From Oceanibacterium hippocampi (GTDB lineage Bacteria > Pseudomonadota > Alphaproteobacteria > Sneathiellales > Sneathiellaceae), in assembly GCF_900172325.1 (NCBI RefSeq), contig NZ_FWFR01000004.1, positions 186,001 through 250,000 on the forward strand: DNA of 64,000 bases, read 5' to 3'. The notes below the pieces were generated by a model. It was not told the origin of the DNA. It did not search any database and worked only from the letters and a program-made list of their open reading frames with translations. The position numbers were made by a program, and so were the translations under genes. Shown piece after piece: positions 8,668 to 16,475 of the stretch; position 1 is the stretch's first letter; the number at the start of each line of letters is the position of its first letter.

Positions 8668-10167
8668 TCAGACGGCGACCCGGCCGCCCGTCCAGACCCC
8701 GGCATTGGCGAGAATGAAGTCCGGCTCCTCGAATCGCTCGCGCAGGATCCTTTCGTAGAGCCGGCCCTCCGAATTGCGGTCGACCGGCGGGGCCGTGCCG
8801 AGCAGGCCGGAGAGCGCGGTCTGCAGCGCCTCGACGGTCCCGCTGCCTTCGTCGAACTGCGCCTTCTTGCGCCACAGGAGGGCCGGCGGCAGCAAATCCT
8901 CGCAGGCCTTGCGAAGGATCCATTTCTCGGTGGATCCGCCGTCCGCCTCGCTGTCGGCCTTCATTTTCAGGCTCGCCGGGATCGACTGGGCGAAGGCGAT
9001 CAGGTCCCGGTCGAGGAAGGGCGTGCGCGCCTCCAGTCCCTGGGCCATGGTGATCCGGTCGACGCGCTGCAGGTTGATGTTGTGCATGGTGCCGAGCGAG
9101 CGGGTGATCTCGTCGGCAAGCTGGCGATGCCTGTTTCGGTAGGCATGGTGGTAGCTGTAGCCGGCAAACAGTTCGTCGGCGCCTTCGCCGGTCAGCACCG
9201 CCTTGACGTGGCGGCGCGCCAGCGTGGTCGCGAAATGGGTCGGGAGCGCGCTTCGCACCAGGTCTGTGTCGGCGCTTTCCAGGTGATAGATGACATGCGG
9301 CAGGATTTCGGCCAGGTCCTCGGCCGTGAAGACCAGCTCGTGATGCTCGGCGCCGATATGACGGGCGACGGCGCGTGCGGCGACGAGGTCGGGACTGTCC
9401 GCCATGCCGACCGAGAAGGTCTTGAGCGGCCGGTCGAGCGATTGCGCGGCGATCGCGGCGACGATCGAGGAATCGAGACCGCCGGAGAGGAACGATCCGA
9501 CCTCGACGTCGGCGACCAGCCATTTCCGCACCGCTGCCTCGAGGACCAGCCGAAGCTCGCGCCAGAGCGGCTCCGGGTCTTCGTCGCCGCGCAGGTCGGC
9601 GGCGCCCTGCGGCATCCGGAACCAGCGGCGAACGCCGTGCCGGCTGTCGAACAGCGTGCCGGGCTCGATCGCGGCGATGGTGTCGAGGCCGAGCCCGTCG
9701 AAGGCCTTGAGCTCGGAGGCGAAGGCGAGACCGTCGCCGATCCGCGCCATGAACAGCGGCTTGATACCGAGCGGGTCGCGGCCTGCGACCACCCGTTCCG
9801 GGGTCGCCAGGACGAAGGCGAACATGCCGTCCGGCTCGGCGATCCAGGTCGGCGCGCCGTCGGCGAAGAGATGCAGGATGACCTCGCTGTCGCTGTCGGT
9901 CGCGAAGCGGGCAGGGCCGAGTGCCGCGCGGAGTGCGCGATGATTGTAGATCTCGCCGTTCACGGCCAGCAGCGCGCCTTCGCCCGGGATCGGCTGGCTG
10001 CCATTCTCCGTGCCGATGATCGAGAGCCGGCAGTGGGCCATCACCGCCGGGATGCCAGGCAGGGAATGGATGCCGGTTTCGTCCGGGCCACGATGGGCGA
10101 TCCGGTCGATCATCCGGCGTGCGAGCGCCGCGTCATCGATGTTCCAGAGGCATACGAGGCCGCACAT
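8668..10167 (-). CDS. asnB: Asparagine synthase (glutamine-hydrolysing)
   Basis: 499 residues. Cys2 after the initiator Met (MCGLVC) is the N-terminal nucleophile of the class II glutaminase domain, with RIAHRGPDETG following. The synthetase half has the pyrophosphatase loop SGGLDSSIVAAIA and the GEGADELFAGY motif. The reaction is Asp + Gln + ATP to Asn + Glu + AMP. It is about 50 residues shorter than the E. coli enzyme at the C-terminus, which is not unusual. It lies 104 bp downstream of the DUF1513 gene of the iron cluster on the same strand and might be read through, though a functional link is not evident. Confidence 0.92.
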   Translation of the reverse strand: MCGLVCLWNIDDAALARRMIDRIAHRGPDETGIHSLPGIPAVMAHCRLSIIGTENGSQPIPGEGALLAVNGEIYNHRALRAALGPARFATDSDSEVILHLFADGAPTWIAEPDGMFAFVLATPERVVAGRDPLGIKPLFMARIGDGLAFASELKAFDGLGLDTIAAIEPGTLFDSRHGVRRWFRMPQGAADLRGDEDPEPLWRELRLVLEAAVRKWLVADVEVGSFLSGGLDSSIVAAIAAQSLDRPLKTFSVGMADSPDLVAARAVARHIGAEHHELVFTAEDLAEILPHVIYHLESADTDLVRSALPTHFATTLARRHVKAVLTGEGADELFAGYSYHHAYRNRHRQLADEITRSLGTMHNINLQRVDRITMAQGLEARTPFLDRDLIAFAQSIPASLKMKADSEADGGSTEKWILRKACEDLLPPALLWRKKAQFDEGSGTVEALQTALSGLLGTAPPVDRNSEGRLYERILRERFEEPDFILANAGVWTGGRVAV

Positions 10168-10271
10168 GGTCGTTCCGTCCCGGCAGTCGGCAACTTGTCA
10201 GGGGCAGCCTGCATCGACGGGCAGGGGTGCGGCATGTCCAGTCGCGACGGATAGGCGAACAGGGGCGGCGC

Positions 10272-11405
10272 TCAGGCGGTGGCCAGGTGATTGTCCCAGT
10301 GGCCCGTGTCGAGAACGGTGTCGAGGCCGACGGCCCGTATCGGCGTGACCGTGCCGGTCAATGCGTCGATGCGCGCAACGCCACCCTGTCCGCTGCTGGC
10401 GAGGAATTCCCCGGCGCGCGCGGTCGCAGTGACGCCGCAGCCATCGGGGATCGTGGCGCTGGAGAGCAGCCGGCCGTCCTCCGCGTCCCAGAAGCTCAGC
10501 AGATTGCCGCGCGGCGCCGAGATCGCGAGGATCCGGCCGGTGCGGTCGAAGGCGGCCGAGCCACAATAATGCTTCATGCCCTTCAGCAGGCGTGCCGGTG
10601 CCTCTATCGGGCGGATCTCGGCCGAACCCCGATGGGTGGCGATCAGCGGCACCGGGTCGCCGGCCGGCCCCTGGTACTGCATGGCGATACCGACGCGGGC
10701 GTCGCGGCCGACCGCGATATGGCGGATCGAGAGCTGGTGCAGCTCGGCGGGAAGCCGGAACTCGCCGAGCTTTCGCCCGTCGCGGCGGTCGAGATAGACC
10801 AGCGACGGCGTCATCGTCGGCAGGTTGAGCTTGACCCGGGGCAGCGCCGGATCGGTCAGGATGCCGCCGTTGGCGACGACGAGGGTGGTGCCGTCGGCGA
10901 GCAGGCGGAGTTCATGCGGGCCGATACCGTATGTCGGTATTTCGCCGATCCGGCGATAGCCCTGTTCGCGGTCGTAGATCCCGAGCACTCCGCGACCGGC
11001 CTCATGATCGTTCTCTGTCGCGTAGAGCAGTCTGCCGTCCGGATCGAATACGCCGTGGCCGAAGAAATGCCGCCCGTCGGGGCTGGCGATTTCGTGCGAC
11101 ACCGTGCCCGCATGGAGATCGAGCACGAGCGCGAAGGTTCCCGGGCGGCGGGCGAAGATCACCGCGACCGCGCCGCCCGGCGCACTGGCGAGCGCGTGGC
11201 CCCGGGCGGGGAGCTGCAGGTCGAACGCGGTGTCGCCGTCGGCGCGGAAGCCGCTCACCCGATACTGCCCCTGGTCGTCGAGCCGGCCGCCCAGATAAAG
11301 CGGTCCCCGCGAAGCCGCGGCGAGCGGGCGGGGCAGGATCGGCAGCGCCGCCGCGCCGGCGAGCCCGGCCAGCAGCCGGCGCCGGTCAATCGCCGTCGAG
11401 TGCAT
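10272..11405 (-). CDS. DUF1513 family protein of iron-uptake cluster
   Basis: About 377 residues. The N-terminus (IDRRRLLAGLAGAAALPILPRPLAAA) looks like a twin-arginine or Sec export signal. The rest shows repeating blade-like segments, consistent with a periplasmic beta-propeller: for example HEIASPDGRHFFGHGVFDPDG, ENDHEAGRGVLGIYD and GIGPHELRLLADGTTLVVANGG. The start at 11405 lies 20 bases inside the preceding imelysin gene; the frame extends further upstream but would overlap much more. Imelysin, di-haem oxidoreductase and DUF1513 proteins recur together in proteobacterial iron-regulated operons. Its biochemical role is unknown. Confidence 0.82.
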   Translation of the reverse strand: MHSTAIDRRRLLAGLAGAAALPILPRPLAAASRGPLYLGGRLDDQGQYRVSGFRADGDTAFDLQLPARGHALASAPGGAVAVIFARRPGTFALVLDLHAGTVSHEIASPDGRHFFGHGVFDPDGRLLYATENDHEAGRGVLGIYDREQGYRRIGEIPTYGIGPHELRLLADGTTLVVANGGILTDPALPRVKLNLPTMTPSLVYLDRRDGRKLGEFRLPAELHQLSIRHIAVGRDARVGIAMQYQGPAGDPVPLIATHRGSAEIRPIEAPARLLKGMKHYCGSAAFDRTGRILAISAPRGNLLSFWDAEDGRLLSSATIPDGCGVTATARAGEFLASSGQGGVARIDALTGTVTPIRAVGLDTVLDTGHWDNHLATA

Positions 11406-12507
11406 TGAAGCCTGCCGCGATGTCGATGGCCGGGGCGAGACGGGTCCGGACGATCTGGCGGAGTGCCCGGACCTGCGCCAGAAGCGTTTCAAGCTTCGCC
11501 CGCTCGACCGGGTCGAGGACCGCCTGTTCCAGCGGAAGGGCAATCGATGCGGCGGTCTGCCGCGTCACCCCGAAAGCCTTGCGGAGCAGCGGATCGAGCT
11601 TTGCGTCGTTGCCGTATCTGGTGGCGAGGCTGCTGAACCCGGCCCCGCCATCGCCCAGATAGAGGCCCTCCGCCGCCGCGAGCCCGGCCGCGATATTCGC
11701 CATTGCGCGGCCGCTCGGCTGCGATTCCGCGTAGCCCGGGCGGGCCCTGTCGATCGTCGGACCCAGTACCGGGTTGAGCTTCACGTCGGCGATGAGCTGT
11801 AGCGCCCGATCGAGGCTCTTGAAGAACATCAGGATCGCGTCCCGATCGGTCTCGTAATAGGGGTTGTCCTCGCCCGGCCGGGTCATGGTTCGGGCAAAGC
11901 CCTGCTCGCCATCCTGCCAGGCGGCGAGCACGTTCGCCGCCATGTCGCGCAGGTTGCCGGCAATCGCGACCAGCACGGCGCAGCCGCGTTTTCCCAAATC
12001 GGTGGCCGGGTCTGCCGGTTCGTCACCGAACAGCAGCAGTTCCGCTGCCGGCAGGCCCTGCACGACGATGCTCGCGTTCGGGAAATTCTCCGCCGAAAGC
12101 GCCTCCAAGTCGCCGTCTTCAAGCAGTTCGGCGAGTGCCGCCTTCAGCTTGCCGCGCCCTTCCGGCCAGAAATGGAAGCGGTAACCGCGCATCAGCAACT
12201 CGATCGGGCCGAACCGGAGATGCTCCGCCCGCATCCAGGCATCCATGGTCGCGTCGAAGGAGCGTCTGGCGGCCTCGATTGCGGCCGGCTTGCCGCCGCA
12301 GTAGGCCATGGCGTCATCGGCGAAGCCGGCCGCGGTGTCGGCGAGCCGTCGGTAGCCTGGCAGGACGTGATGCTCGATCAGGTTTCCGGTCACCGTCGTG
12401 TAGGCGCTCTCCGGTACCGGCGATGCCTCGCTTGCCATCACGGCGGGTCCCGTTCGCAGGATCAGCGCGGTGACGGCGAGCGAGGCGAGCAGGGCGAGGC
12501 GGCGCAT
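11386..12507 (-). CDS. Imelysin family protein (second copy, lacks full GxHxxE motif)
   Basis: About 373 residues, with a signal peptide (MRRLALLASLAVTALILRTGPAVMA). Imelysin-type features are WMRAEHLRFGPIELLMRGYRFHFWPEGRGK and the late DRDAILMFFKSLDRALQLI. The imelysin GxHxxE motif seen in the upstream paralogue is not present, as is common for the second imelysin of these clusters. The start at 12507 follows GGGAG and lies 14 bp past the stop of the di-haem gene. It is probably periplasmic or anchored and involved in iron acquisition; peptidase activity is doubtful. Confidence 0.82.
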   Translation of the reverse strand: MRRLALLASLAVTALILRTGPAVMASEASPVPESAYTTVTGNLIEHHVLPGYRRLADTAAGFADDAMAYCGGKPAAIEAARRSFDATMDAWMRAEHLRFGPIELLMRGYRFHFWPEGRGKLKAALAELLEDGDLEALSAENFPNASIVVQGLPAAELLLFGDEPADPATDLGKRGCAVLVAIAGNLRDMAANVLAAWQDGEQGFARTMTRPGEDNPYYETDRDAILMFFKSLDRALQLIADVKLNPVLGPTIDRARPGYAESQPSGRAMANIAAGLAAAEGLYLGDGGAGFSSLATRYGNDAKLDPLLRKAFGVTRQTAASIALPLEQAVLDPVERAKLETLLAQVRALRQIVRTRLAPAIDIAAGFNALDGD

Positions 12508-12520
12508 GGGGGCGAACTCC

Positions 12521-14032
12521 CTACAGCGTGGCAAGGAAGGCGAGCAGGGCGTCGCGCTCCTCGCGGGTCATGGCGACGACCCGATCCTTCGACGCTTCTG
12601 CCTCGCCACCATGCCAGAGGATCGCCTCCAGCGGGCCACGCGCGCGGCCGTCATGCAGAAGTTCCTCCCGGTCATTGACCGTGCGGGTCAGGCCGAGCCC
12701 CCAGAGCGGCGGGGTTTTCCATTCGCGCCCGCTCGCGACGCCTTCCGGGCGGTTGTCGGCAAGGCCCTCGCCCATGTCATGCAGCAGAAGATCGCTGTAG
12801 GGCCAGATGAGCTGGAAGGATTGTTCAGGCCCGATGGAATCCCGCCGCGTCACGAATTTGGGGCGATGGCAGGCGATGCAGCCGGCCTCGTAGAACAGTT
12901 GCTTGCCGGCGAGCACGGCCGGATCGTCGACGTCGCGGCGGGCCGGGACGCCGAGATTGCGGCTGTAGAAGACGAGCGCATCCATCATCGAGGCCGTGAC
13001 CTCGCTGCCCTCAACCGGGTCCTCGCCGTGCGGCGCGCTCCGGCAGTCGGCCTGGCGAGCGGAACAGTCGCCGGCCGGGTCGCGATAGAGCGGCGTCGAA
13101 AGCCCCATGTCGCCCCGGAAGGCGTCGGACGACTGCTGGGCCACGGTCGGCGTGCCGGCCTTCCAGCCGAAGCGGCCGATCCTGACCTCGCCGTGTTCGT
13201 CGCTCCAGACCAGGTTTGGCCGGCCAGAGATGCCGTCGCCGTCCCGGTCGTCCGGATCGCTGGCGGCGAGGAGGTCGGCTTCCGGAATTGCTTCCAGCAG
13301 GCCGGCGCCGATCATCGGCGGTGCGATCCGGGGCGAGATCATGGTGTCGGGATGCATCGGACCGTAAGCGAGGTCGGCGACGCCGTAAACCGGCTTCCGC
13401 AGGGAAACGACCGTGCCGTCGGCGAGCGTCACCGGGCGTTCCTCGTACCGGAGGGTCATACGGCCTTCCGCCTTCAGGCCCTGCACGGAATAATTCTGCA
13501 GTTGCCCGCCATAGGTCGGTTCGGGGATCACGTTCCGCTGGTGGCTCGCGAGCGCCGCGCGTTCGGCCTCGGTCGCGGGAGGAACCGACAGCCGGAGAAA
13601 CAGCGAGACGCCATCCTCGTCCGCCGCGGGCGTGCGGCCGCGACCGTCCTTCACGTGGCAGAGCTGGCAGGCGCGCGCATTGTAGAAGGGGCCGAGACCG
13701 TCCGACGACACGGTCGACGAGGGCGAGGAAACCCAGACCTTGCGGAAGATGCCGTTGCCGACCTTGAAGTCGAGCTCGCGCTCGAACGACATGTTCGCGG
13801 AGGACTGCGAGAAGATATCGCGGTTGATTTCCGTGAAGACGGTGGCGGCACCGCCCGGGCGGGCTTCGAAGGGCTCGGCCTTGCTGAAATCCGTCGTCGG
13901 CCGGGTTACCGCGGCGATCCGCGCCTGTTCGGCCGTCGGCTTGTCGGCGGCGCTGCCGGCCCCGGCCCCGACGGCGGCAAGCGCCGCCGCCGCGATCAGG
14001 ACGATCGTCAGGGTTCGGTTGGTTACGCGCAT
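12521..14032 (-). CDS. Di-haem oxidoreductase family (putative thiol oxidoreductase) protein
   Basis: About 503 residues, exported by a signal peptide (RTLTIVLIAAAALAAVGAGAGSA). It has two c-type haem-binding motifs, CQLCH near residue 120 and CIACH near residue 380, matching the DHOR/cytochrome-c peroxidase-like family found next to imelysins. It probably handles electrons during reductive iron uptake in the periplasm. An in-frame GTG two codons upstream (14038) is an alternative start. It sits between two imelysin genes, 35 bp after the first, consistent with one operon. Confidence 0.87.
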   Translation of the reverse strand: MRVTNRTLTIVLIAAAALAAVGAGAGSAADKPTAEQARIAAVTRPTTDFSKAEPFEARPGGAATVFTEINRDIFSQSSANMSFERELDFKVGNGIFRKVWVSSPSSTVSSDGLGPFYNARACQLCHVKDGRGRTPAADEDGVSLFLRLSVPPATEAERAALASHQRNVIPEPTYGGQLQNYSVQGLKAEGRMTLRYEERPVTLADGTVVSLRKPVYGVADLAYGPMHPDTMISPRIAPPMIGAGLLEAIPEADLLAASDPDDRDGDGISGRPNLVWSDEHGEVRIGRFGWKAGTPTVAQQSSDAFRGDMGLSTPLYRDPAGDCSARQADCRSAPHGEDPVEGSEVTASMMDALVFYSRNLGVPARRDVDDPAVLAGKQLFYEAGCIACHRPKFVTRRDSIGPEQSFQLIWPYSDLLLHDMGEGLADNRPEGVASGREWKTPPLWGLGLTRTVNDREELLHDGRARGPLEAILWHGGEAEASKDRVVAMTREERDALLAFLATL

Positions 14033-14067
14033 TCGCACACCATGGCGCCTTTCGGCCGCAACATTCC

Positions 14068-15339
14068 CTACTGGAAGACCGCTTCCGGCTTGTCGAGGCT
14101 GTCGGAACCCTCGAACGCGATGGGCCGGAGCTTGAGCGTTGCCACGATCCGCTCCAGCGTCTTCGTCTGCGCGGTCAGGGCATCGACGGTCGCCTGGACG
14201 GCCGCGTTTCCTTCCGGGTTGTCCGCGCCAATCATCTGGTCGTAGGCCTCGACCGTCTCGGCGCGCTGCTTCATCGCGCCGGCCGCCGCAACGGTGGCCG
14301 CGAGCTTCGACAGCATCTCGTCGTTCAGCGCCGGCGCGGTTTCGGCCACCAGATCGCGGATCGCCGGTCCGAAGAGCCTGCGTCCGTCGATCCGGGTGTA
14401 GCTGCCCGTATAGACGTTGGCGATGCCCACGGTGTCGAAATAATGGCTGTTGTGGGTATTGTCGGAGAAGCAGTCATGTTCCTCCTCCGGGTCGTGCAGC
14501 ATCAGGCCGAGCTTGATCCGCTCGCCGGCAAGTTCGCCGTAGGACAGGCTGCCCAGACCGGTGAGGATGACCGCGAGCCCGTTGTCGTGGTCGCCGTCGG
14601 TCAATTCCCTGCGGGCAGCGCCGCCCGCCGCCCACTGCGCGGTCATCCAGTCCAGATCGTCGATCAGAAGCGCCGTCGCCGTCTTCAGATAGGCGGCGCG
14701 GCGGTCACAGTTCCCGTTGCTGCAGGCCTCGCCGCTGGCGAAGTCGGTCCAGGGGCGGTCGCCGGCGCCCGGGCCGGTACCGTTCAGGTCCTGGCCCCAG
14801 AGCAGGAATTCGATGGCGTGATAGCCGGTCGCGACATTGGCTTCGACGCCGCCCAGCTCCTGCAGGACATCGGCGAGCAATTCGCGGCTGATGGTGGTGG
14901 CGTCGATCACCTCGGCGCCGAACCTGAGGGAGACTTCGGCGATGACATTCGCGGTATAGCCCGGATTCTCGTCCGAGCTGTTGCCATAGGACGTATCGAC
15001 ATAGTCGATCAGTCCCTCGTCGAGGGGCCAGGCATTCACCTTGCCTTCCCAGTCGTCGACGATCGCGTTGCCGAAGCGGAAGGCCTCGGTCTGCATGTAG
15101 GGAACGCGTGCCGCGATCCAGGCCTTGCGCGCGGCGTCGAGCGTCGCCGCCGACGGCGCGGCGAGAAGCGCGTCGATCCGTTCCTGCAGCCCGCGTGCCG
15201 CGATCAGCGAATCCTCGTAGCCCGCCTGTGCAATGTCGGCGTAGTGCGAGAGCACGGCCCGCTTGTCGACACCGGCGGCGGCGGTTGCCGTCGACAGCAG
15301 CATGGCCCCACCGGCGACGGCCAGGATTGCGCGTATCAT
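14068..15339 (-). CDS. Imelysin family iron-regulated periplasmic protein
   Basis: About 423 residues with signal peptide MIRAILAVAGGAMLLSTATAAAG. The imelysin motif GxHxxE is intact as GYHAIE in the segment VATGYHAIEFLLWGQDLNG. Family members (IrpA, ICMP, EfeM relatives) are periplasmic and linked to iron acquisition. I prefer the ATG at 15339 because GGAG lies 9 bases upstream; an ATG five codons earlier (15354) has no good ribosome site. It is the first gene of the four-gene iron cluster and lies just downstream of two Fur-like palindromes, so iron repression is likely. Confidence 0.9.
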   Translation of the reverse strand: MIRAILAVAGGAMLLSTATAAAGVDKRAVLSHYADIAQAGYEDSLIAARGLQERIDALLAAPSAATLDAARKAWIAARVPYMQTEAFRFGNAIVDDWEGKVNAWPLDEGLIDYVDTSYGNSSDENPGYTANVIAEVSLRFGAEVIDATTISRELLADVLQELGGVEANVATGYHAIEFLLWGQDLNGTGPGAGDRPWTDFASGEACSNGNCDRRAAYLKTATALLIDDLDWMTAQWAAGGAARRELTDGDHDNGLAVILTGLGSLSYGELAGERIKLGLMLHDPEEEHDCFSDNTHNSHYFDTVGIANVYTGSYTRIDGRRLFGPAIRDLVAETAPALNDEMLSKLAATVAAAGAMKQRAETVEAYDQMIGADNPEGNAAVQATVDALTAQTKTLERIVATLKLRPIAFEGSDSLDKPEAVFQ

Positions 15340-15402
15340 CGCTTTGTTCTCCATTGTCTTTTGGCTTTCCTATCCGCGATGCCGGGCGTCCCGCATCGGC
15401 TA

Positions 15403-15419
15403 TTGCGAATAAGTCGCAA
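15403..15419. promoter_or_regulatory. Fur-like box 1 upstream of imelysin operon
   Basis: A palindrome with arms TTGCGA and TCGCAA separated by five bases, 17 bp long. It resembles alphaproteobacterial Fur-type sites (TGCGAAT...TCGCA). It lies about 50-65 bp upstream of the imelysin start codons, in a region divergent to the DUF6152 gene. Assignment to Fur rather than another metal regulator is inferred from the iron-related operon. Confidence 0.55.
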
Positions 15420-15442
15420 CATGACGTGACCATAAATGAGAC

Positions 15443-15457
15443 TGAGAAGCGTTCGCA
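15443..15457. promoter_or_regulatory. Fur-like box 2 upstream of imelysin operon
   Basis: A 15-bp sequence TGAGAAGCGTTCGCA, palindromic except at one symmetric position pair and around the central three bases. It has the GAA...TTC core of classical Fur boxes and lies 23 bp from box 1. Two adjacent boxes of the same style make a regulatory role more likely than chance. Confidence 0.5.
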
Positions 15458-15550
15458 ACAGGAATCTTGCGTGAAGATGCGCACGCGAAGGCGCGGTCGG
15501 ATGTCGCTGAAATGTGACTGTCCAACGACCCCCGTTGGCGGAGTATCCTG

Positions 15551-15573
15551 TCGTCGATCCCCGTTATCGACGA
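15551..15573 (+). promoter_or_regulatory. Perfect hairpin in leader of DUF6152 gene
   Basis: Arms TCGTCGAT and ATCGACGA (8 bp, perfect) enclose a 7-nt loop. The hairpin ends just before the ribosome-binding site ACGGAGG (15575-15581) of the gene at 15587. It could be a repressor operator or an RNA structure controlling translation; the sequence alone does not decide. Confidence 0.4.
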
Positions 15574-15586
15574 AACGGAGGCTGAC

Positions 15587-15958
15587 ATGAAACAGACGCT
15601 TATCGCCGCCGCCGCGTTCCTGGTCTTCCTGGTCACCCTTCCCGGGACCGGATTTGGCCATCACGGCTGGAGTTGGACGACCGGCGGCAACATCGACCTG
15701 ACCGGCGTCATCGTGAAGGCGAGCCTCGGCATGCCGCATGGCGTGCTGCAGGTCGATGCCGAAGGCGAGATTTGGGAGGTCGAGGTCGGCCAGCCCTGGC
15801 GGAACGAACGCGCGGGGCTGAAGGATGGCGACCTCGCCGAGGGCGTCGAGGTTCGGATCATCGGGGAGCCCGCGGCCGATCCGGCCGAGAGGCGGATGAA
15901 GGCGGAACGGATCTACCTGGGCGGGCGGGAATTCATCCTCTATCCAGGCCGCGACTGA
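15587..15958 (+). CDS. DUF6152-type small secreted protein
   Basis: 123 residues with a clear signal peptide (MKQTLIAAAAFLVFLVTLPGTGFG), then HHGWSWTTGGNIDLTGVIVKASLGMPHG and a C-terminal ERIYLGGREFILYPGRD. The HHGW start of the mature protein and the short beta-rich body match the DUF6152 family of periplasmic proteins of unknown function. The following gene begins 4 bp after the stop and encodes a membrane protein of the type usually paired with it. The two exposed histidines could bind metal, but that is speculation. Confidence 0.75.
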   Translation: MKQTLIAAAAFLVFLVTLPGTGFGHHGWSWTTGGNIDLTGVIVKASLGMPHGVLQVDAEGEIWEVEVGQPWRNERAGLKDGDLAEGVEVRIIGEPAADPAERRMKAERIYLGGREFILYPGRD

Positions 15959-15962
15959 CCCG

Positions 15963-16445
15963 GTGGAAGCGCTTCTCGCGGGGCTTGCCGAAACCGGGTT
16001 CGCGGGTGCGGTCCGTCAGTCGCGCTGGCTCTACGCGGCGGTCAACACGCTTCACGTTGCGGGCATTGCGCTCCTCGTCGGCGCGATCGCGCCGCTCGAC
16101 CTCCGGCTGATGGGATGCTGGCGAACGGTACCGGGCGACATGCTCTATCGCGTTCTCGCGCCGGTCGCGGCGGGCGGTCTGACGATCGCGGTGATTGCCG
16201 GCTTCCTGCTCTTCTCGACAAGGGCACCGGAATATGCCGCGCTGTGGCTCTTCCAGGCGAAGATCGCGCTGATCGTGACCGGTGCCGGATCGGCGCTCGC
16301 ACTCCATCGGTCAGTCGGCCGGACGCTCCGCCGCCCCGGCGCGGACGCAGCACCCGGCATGCTGCGTCTCGCCGGATTGCTTTCGCTGCTCTGCTGGGGC
16401 GGTGCGCTCGTCGCCGGGCGGATGATCGCCTTCGTTCGCGATTGA
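15963..16445 (+). CDS. DUF6644-type integral membrane protein
   Basis: 160 residues with four hydrophobic segments: LYAAVNTLHVAGIALLVGAI, VLAPVAAGGLTIAVIAGFLL, LFQAKIALIVTGAGSAL and LRLAGLLSLLCWGGALVAGR. The GTG start is 4 bp after the upstream stop. A histidine in the first helix and the overall size match a family of small four-helix membrane proteins found beside DUF6152 proteins. No enzymatic motif is visible, and the function is unknown. Confidence 0.7.
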   Translation: MEALLAGLAETGFAGAVRQSRWLYAAVNTLHVAGIALLVGAIAPLDLRLMGCWRTVPGDMLYRVLAPVAAGGLTIAVIAGFLLFSTRAPEYAALWLFQAKIALIVTGAGSALALHRSVGRTLRRPGADAAPGMLRLAGLLSLLCWGGALVAGRMIAFVRD

Positions 16446-16475
16446 AACGAGTGGAATCGGGGTGCGGGCGATGCC

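Noticed and set aside
9082-11408. Plus-strand open frames opposite asnB and the DUF1513 gene
   Set aside because: Antisense shadows with biased composition; the minus-strand proteins carry clear motifs.
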